Shown here piece after piece: positions 7,030 through 10,186 of a DNA stretch of 10,186 nt. The DNA lies in NCBI GenBank assembly GCA_021789095.1, contig JAJYJX010000087.1:1-10186 (forward strand), read 5' to 3'. A model generated the notes under the pieces. It was not told the DNA's origin, searched no databases, and saw only the letters and a list, made by a program, of their open reading frames with translations. Source of the stretch: a bacterium (lineage in GTDB: Bacteria > JAMCPX01). Made by a program: the position numbers and the translations under genes. Positions within the stretch are counted from its first letter, which is position 1. The number at the start of each line of letters is the position of its first letter.

Positions 7030-8463
7030 TTATCTTGTCATCCATGACCTGCTTTTCAACGTTGTAAATGCATACGGGAATATCCACTGCAAAGTAAAAA
7101 TGGAAAAATACGCATAAAGTATTCCATAAATAAAATCAGAATTCTTTTCTGAACGGATATAATAAGCCGTATACACAGCCGCTATAAGTCCTACCAGCGA
7201 AAGATACCTGAATATATTTGCAGGATACAGCACAAGGTTCACAAATAATAGTATAATTGCATAGTACTGGAACGGATAACGCATATTGACAATCACAAAA
7301 TTGACGAAAGGAAGCAGCCTGTGCTTTTCCCTGTACTTCTTAAGGATGAATGTAGACAGAATAATGGATTCCCTTATATTGCTTCTTTCCCACCTCAAAT
7401 ACATCCTTGACAATTGATTATATTTGGTAGGCACGAGTGTATGTACAACTGCATTGTTTTGATATGTTGTATAAAATCCACTGCGGAGTACAAGATTGGT
7501 AAGTGCCCTGTCCTCGCCGTACGTACACACCTGGCCAAGAAATATCTCATTGAGCCATTGGTCCATAACCTGTTTTACAATATCAGCCCTATAAGCCGAA
7601 AATGCCCCTGGACAGCATAGAACAGCACCGTAAGTGGCCTGGCAGGCTCGTGTAAAATCAAATGACAGGATAAAGCTAACACCAAGCATCTTTGGTATTA
7701 TACCTTCATTTTTGTTTAATACTTTTACGTTTCCTGCAACCGCGCCGATCTTCTTATTGGATACAAACGGAGCAACAATACTATGTATGGCTCCTTTCTC
7801 TATTATACTGTCCGAATCTATTGTTACAAATATCTCACCCTTTGCCTGTTTGAACCCATGGTACAGTGCCTGCCGCTTTCCCATATTGTGAGGCAGTTTT
7901 ATCAATCTGACATTATCCGGATACTTTGCTTCAGCCTTTTGCATGTACAAAAATGTATCGTCCTTGGAACCGTCATCAACACATATAACCTCTAACTTAT
8001 CATGGGGGTAACCTGCCTCTATTGCAGCCTTTATGGCTTTTTCCACCAGTGCACCTTCATTATAGGCGGGTATAATAACACTAATTTCAGGCAGAGGATT
8101 GTCCTTTAAAGCATTATACGGCTTGTAAATGAACCAGAGGAATGTCCGGAAAAGCAGGTATAAAAGCGTGATAGCGGAGTAGCTGATTGCAGAGTATGTA
8201 AAGAAACTGAAGAATTTGCCCTGTGCTATGGTAATTTCCCATAACTTCACAAATGAACCGTAGTAAATGGACGCAGCTACAAACCCTGCTACAGCAGCAA
8301 GCGTGCTTGCTTTCAGCAGTAGATCCACGACGCCAGTATCATGCAATTTACTTATACCGGCAAGCGATTGTCCCGTGTCCTTGCTGTTTACAAAAAAAGA
8401 ATATCTTCCCCCGACCCTGTCATGCATTTTAATGTTTTCTTTCTTTACAGACCAGTTGGACAT
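7030..8463 (-). CDS. Processive family 2 glycosyltransferase, hyaluronan synthase/NodC/chitin synthase-like
   Basis: Inner-membrane enzyme that probably polymerises and exports a polysaccharide from UDP-sugars. Two hydrophobic segments at about 48-68 and 86-111 precede a GT-A catalytic domain: ISVIIPAYNEG at 127-137, VDDGSKDDT with D163/D164, the metal-binding DSDS at 216-219, CCPGAFSAYR at 283-292 as in NodC and hyaluronan synthases, and GED with D318 as the likely catalytic base. The acceptor motif QxxRW is present only as MYLRW at 354-358, with Met in place of Gln. Three or four hydrophobic segments follow between about 385 and 466. The 477 residues fit single-subunit synthases. The ATG at 8463 is the first possible start; no clear Shine-Dalgarno is seen. 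No sugar-nucleotide or export genes are adjacent, so the polymer cannot be predicted. Confidence 0.88.
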   Translation of the reverse strand: MSNWSVKKENIKMHDRVGGRYSFFVNSKDTGQSLAGISKLHDTGVVDLLLKASTLAAVAGFVAASIYYGSFVKLWEITIAQGKFFSFFTYSAISYSAITLLYLLFRTFLWFIYKPYNALKDNPLPEISVIIPAYNEGALVEKAIKAAIEAGYPHDKLEVICVDDGSKDDTFLYMQKAEAKYPDNVRLIKLPHNMGKRQALYHGFKQAKGEIFVTIDSDSIIEKGAIHSIVAPFVSNKKIGAVAGNVKVLNKNEGIIPKMLGVSFILSFDFTRACQATYGAVLCCPGAFSAYRADIVKQVMDQWLNEIFLGQVCTYGEDRALTNLVLRSGFYTTYQNNAVVHTLVPTKYNQLSRMYLRWERSNIRESIILSTFILKKYREKHRLLPFVNFVIVNMRYPFQYYAIILLFVNLVLYPANIFRYLSLVGLIAAVYTAYYIRSEKNSDFIYGILYAYFSIFTLQWIFPYAFTTLKSRSWMTR

Positions 8464-8569
8464 GGCATAAACAACTAATATCCGATAGCATCAAAGTCAA
8501 GTTTTTACGAAAGTATTCCTTATAGCGAAAAAATCCCTTGTCTTTCCTTGCTCCGTATTTGCCTCCTTG

Positions 8570-8664
8570 GAATATTAACGATGCATGTCTATTTTTGTTC
8601 CGCACTATGTGTTTAATCTAAAACAACTGTTGACATTACTGTTGAAAATCATTATCAAAAAAGT
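8570..8664 (+). promoter_or_regulatory. Upstream region of feoA with promoter and Fur-like site
   Basis: The 201-bp divergent gap between the glycosyltransferase and feoA (8464-8664) holds, at its right end, TTGACA (8630-8635), a 17-bp spacer and TATCAA (8653-8658). The stretch ending CATTATC at 8656 matches the 19-bp Fur consensus at 14 positions (8638-8656) and covers spacer and -10. I see no other strong element; on the opposite strand TTGACT near 8500 lacks a well-spaced -10. Confidence 0.6.
8638..8656 (+). promoter_or_regulatory. Fur box overlapping the feoA -10 region
   Basis: Compared by eye with GATAATGATAATCATTATC, 14 of 19 bases agree, including an unbroken AATCATTATC. Its position between -35 and -10 is typical for repression by Fe(II)-Fur, and the downstream gene is an iron-uptake gene. 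Confidence 0.65.
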
Positions 8665-8946
8665 ATGGAAGCTATAAAAGATACACCAAATTCCGATAAA
8701 GCTCTTAATCAGGGCCTGCTTCAGCTAAGCGGTATGAAAGCCGGGGAAGAGGGAATCGTAAGGCAGGTTACCGGAGGAATGGGTTTTATCAAAAAACTTA
8801 TTAACATAGGCATTCGCATAGGCAGCAAGGTTAAAGTGATAAACGCCTCAAAGGGACCGATAATTATTTCATCGGAAGGAACAAAAGCAGCGATAGGTAA
8901 GGGGGCAGCATCAAAGATTTTAATCGAGATAATAAAGAGTCTATAA
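8665..8946 (+). CDS. feoA: FeoA-domain protein, ferrous iron transport accessory
   Basis: Small cytoplasmic SH3-like protein that assists the FeoB ferrous iron channel. The FeoA core runs from about residue 20 to the end: LSGMKAGEEGIVRQV, then GFIKKLINIGIRIGSKVKVI and a final ILIEIIKSL strand. The first 20 or so residues (MEAIKDTPNSDKALNQG) are polar and extra to the usual domain. The ATG at 8665 has no Shine-Dalgarno, but the promoter upstream would start transcription at about 8664-8666, so the mRNA may be leaderless. An internal ATG at 8737 (residue 25) would clip the domain start and also lacks a Shine-Dalgarno. There is no feoB after it, so it is an orphan in this window; a lipoprotein gene with its own promoter follows. 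Iron repression is expected from the Fur-like site. Confidence 0.88.
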   Translation: MEAIKDTPNSDKALNQGLLQLSGMKAGEEGIVRQVTGGMGFIKKLINIGIRIGSKVKVINASKGPIIISSEGTKAAIGKGAASKILIEIIKSL

Positions 8947-8971
8947 GCCCCGCCGGGAAAGATGGAGCTTA
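8944..8971 (+). terminator. Weak hairpin after feoA
   Basis: TAAGC and GCTTA arms, extended inward by a mismatch and two G-C pairs, enclose a 12-base loop at the feoA stop codon. Only a loosely T-rich tract follows, so termination is uncertain. Confidence 0.25.
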
Positions 8972-9052
8972 AGTTCTTACTGTTTTATAATAAACATGGG
9001 AATATATCTCCGCATATAAGGGAAAATCCCCTAAAGGGTGTAAACACTGTTC

Positions 9053-9081
9053 TTGACACGATACAAATGCTTTTGTATTGT
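9053..9081 (+). promoter_or_regulatory. Sigma-70 promoter of the lipoprotein gene with palindrome in the spacer
   Basis: A consensus TTGACA (9053-9058) is followed after exactly 17 bases by TATTGT (9076-9081). The predicted start is near 9088, just ahead of AAGGAGG at 9092-9098. The spacer and -10 are occupied by a palindrome with arms ATACAAA (9061-9067) and TTTGTAT (9072-9078), extendable to 10 pairs with one G-T pair. Its position would let a repressor block polymerase. Confidence 0.65.
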
Positions 9082-9103
9082 CATAAGAAATAAGGAGGTC
9101 ACT

Positions 9104-10048
9104 ATGAAGTCAATAAATAACAGGAAAGCAACCCCGTTCATAATATTATTTTCCCTATTCTCTATCACACTTATTAGCAATTGCAGCGGTGGTCCAGGGT
9201 ATGTACCGGCTGGCGGCAATAACAATATGTGCTCACAGAATTTATCACCTGATGTAAAGAAATTGCTCGGCTGTCCAACAGCGCCAGCAGCGTCGACCCA
9301 GCAGTTACCGCCATCTATTATAATAGCAAACGGCGGCACGTATGGTGAATGCCCCTCAGTACCAACCACAGGACCGATTAGTGTGTATATAACTGCTACA
9401 GACTTCCAGACACTGGGTCCTGTTTCTGGCGCAGCAGTATCATTTTTTACAAGCACATCAAACACCGTTGGCACATCATCGCCTGATATAACCGCTACAG
9501 CAGGTCAAAACGGAATAACCACAGCAACACTTCCGACGGGCATACCGTTCGTAGCAAAGGGTTCATCAACAGGTTATAAAGATACATACCAATTCGGTGA
9601 TTTACTCGCCGGGAATGATGCAGGTCATTTCCTGCCTGTGTTATTAATATCCGATTTCACTGTTGGTCTCCTGTCTAGCTTTGCAAGTGTAAAACCGGAC
9701 TGGACCAACGGAGCCGTAGCTGGTGAAGTAGTGGACTGCAGCGGCAATGCCATACAAAATGCCATTGTATCCCTTGTAGATGCAAAAACAGGTATAACAG
9801 TAACGACCAGCCTTGTATACTTCACGTATTCGTCCACTTTTAAGGCTGATATACCTGATTCTTCTTTAACTTCAACATCAGACAATGGAATATTCCTATC
9901 TATCAATACTCCACCGGGTGATTATTACTTGGTGGCACAGGGTGTACTGCCCGGCGGGAATGCCATCGTAGTGCTCGGAGAAAGTTATGTAGAATCTGTC
10001 GCGAACTCGGTAAGTATAGCGAATATTCTGCCTCCAGTCACAAAGTAG
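9104..10048 (+). CDS. Putative lipoprotein with two Ig-like/carboxypeptidase-regulatory-like beta domains
   Basis: An exported 314-residue protein of unknown function. The start MKSINNRKAT at 9104 is chosen because AAGGAGG lies 5 bases upstream; a TTG in the same frame at 9053 overlaps the -35 box and is rejected. A basic N-terminus and hydrophobic segment (11-24) lead to LISNC with C27, a lipobox-like site with unusual Asn before the Cys, then a Gly/Pro/Asn-rich linker. Domain 1 (about 90-180) shows GAAVSFFTSTSN and GITTATLPTG, as in Ig-like or invasin-type repeats. Domain 2 (about 203-312) has GAVAGEVVDCSGNAIQNAIV, DNGIFLSI and PPGDYYLVAQG, the pattern of carboxypeptidase regulatory-like domains. 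Extra cysteines at 43, 57, 83 and 211 could form disulfides or anchor sites. It is probably on the outer membrane or cell surface. It has its own promoter and terminator, so it is a single-gene unit. Confidence 0.8.
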   Translation: MKSINNRKATPFIILFSLFSITLISNCSGGPGYVPAGGNNNMCSQNLSPDVKKLLGCPTAPAASTQQLPPSIIIANGGTYGECPSVPTTGPISVYITATDFQTLGPVSGAAVSFFTSTSNTVGTSSPDITATAGQNGITTATLPTGIPFVAKGSSTGYKDTYQFGDLLAGNDAGHFLPVLLISDFTVGLLSSFASVKPDWTNGAVAGEVVDCSGNAIQNAIVSLVDAKTGITVTTSLVYFTYSSTFKADIPDSSLTSTSDNGIFLSINTPPGDYYLVAQGVLPGGNAIVVLGESYVESVANSVSIANILPPVTK

Positions 10049-10078
10049 TCGATAAACGTGTATAGATATACGACATAT

Positions 10079-10113
10079 AAACAAGCCCCTGATATTATAG
10101 GGGCTTGTTTTTT
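10079..10113 (+). terminator. Rho-independent terminator after the lipoprotein gene
   Basis: A 12-bp perfect stem (AAACAAGCCCCT / AGGGGCTTGTTT) with an 8-base loop GATATTAT runs directly into further T residues. It lies 30 bp after the stop codon. Confidence 0.95.
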
Positions 10114-10128
10114 AAAAAGAATCCTGTT

Positions 10129-10186
10129 ATGAAGCAAATATCCGTCGTTACCAAAAAAAGGATAGAGATGATTGATGTTACAGCCG
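10129..10186 (+). CDS. Start of a gene, probably YjbQ/UPF0047 family; 3' end outside window
   Basis: An open frame begins at ATG 10129 and runs off the window after 19 codons: MKQISVVTKKRIEMIDVTA. The pattern I-x-V-x-T-x-x-R-x-E-x-I-D-(V/I)-T is what I recall for the N-terminus of the YjbQ/UPF0047 proteins, annotated as secondary thiamine-phosphate synthase. There is no clear Shine-Dalgarno site (AAAAAGAATCC upstream) and no promoter between the terminator and the ATG. With so few residues the family call is tentative. Confidence 0.45.
   Translation, partial: MKQISVVTKKRIEMIDVTA

Noticed and set aside
8570-8576. Perfect AAGGAGG on the minus strand ahead of the glycosyltransferase
   Set aside because: No ATG, GTG or TTG follows at a useful distance; the nearest frame (ATA) closes after 12 codons and it is over 100 bp from the real start.
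9031-9474. 147-codon open frame on the - strand covering the lipoprotein promoter
   Set aside because: Overlaps the start of the well-supported lipoprotein gene and its promoter; no ribosome binding site was identified.

Overview
The window looks like chromosomal DNA of a Gram-negative bacterium with an anaerobic, cytochrome-rich metabolism. It encodes an exported octaheme c-type cytochrome, a proton-pumping membrane pyrophosphatase, a lone CheY-like receiver, a FeoA protein under a Fur-like site, a putative lipoprotein and a good sigma-54 promoter match. This combination fits Desulfobacterota (former Deltaproteobacteria) and similar sediment lineages. The assignment is inference; there is no rRNA or other phylogenetic marker. 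No mobile element, CRISPR array, tRNA or rRNA was seen.

Layout. Positions 2-1492 (+) hold an octaheme cytochrome of the tetrathionate reductase (OTR) family, cut at its 5' end by the window edge. It converges on fmt (1552-2484, -) across a strong hairpin. Behind a second terminator (2523-2552) lies the core of the window, read leftwards: a single-domain response regulator (6058-6426), a divergent cation exchanger with CaCA-type alpha repeats (4778-5959), and hppA (2607-4781). The last two overlap by 4 bp (ATGA), so an H+-pumping pyrophosphatase is translationally coupled to a probable cation antiporter.

Positions 6427-6812 are an AT-rich divergent regulatory region. It carries two TTGTAT/ATACAA palindromes, a sigma-70 promoter for the response regulator, and a sigma-54-like promoter just ahead of an unannotated 45-residue membrane-type small protein (6813-6950, +). 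A hyaluronan synthase/NodC-like family 2 glycosyltransferase follows (7030-8463, -).

On the right, an orphan feoA (8665-8946, +) has a Fur-like site inside its promoter and may be leaderless. A putative lipoprotein with two Ig/carboxypeptidase-regulatory-like beta domains (9104-10048, +) is driven by a TTGACA promoter whose spacer holds a palindrome with the same half-sites as those upstream of the response regulator. A textbook terminator (10079-10113) follows, then the first 19 codons of a probable YjbQ/UPF0047 gene.

The best candidates for something new are the exchanger-pyrophosphatase operon, the sigma-54-type small protein, the shared palindromes, and the leaderless Fur-controlled feoA.
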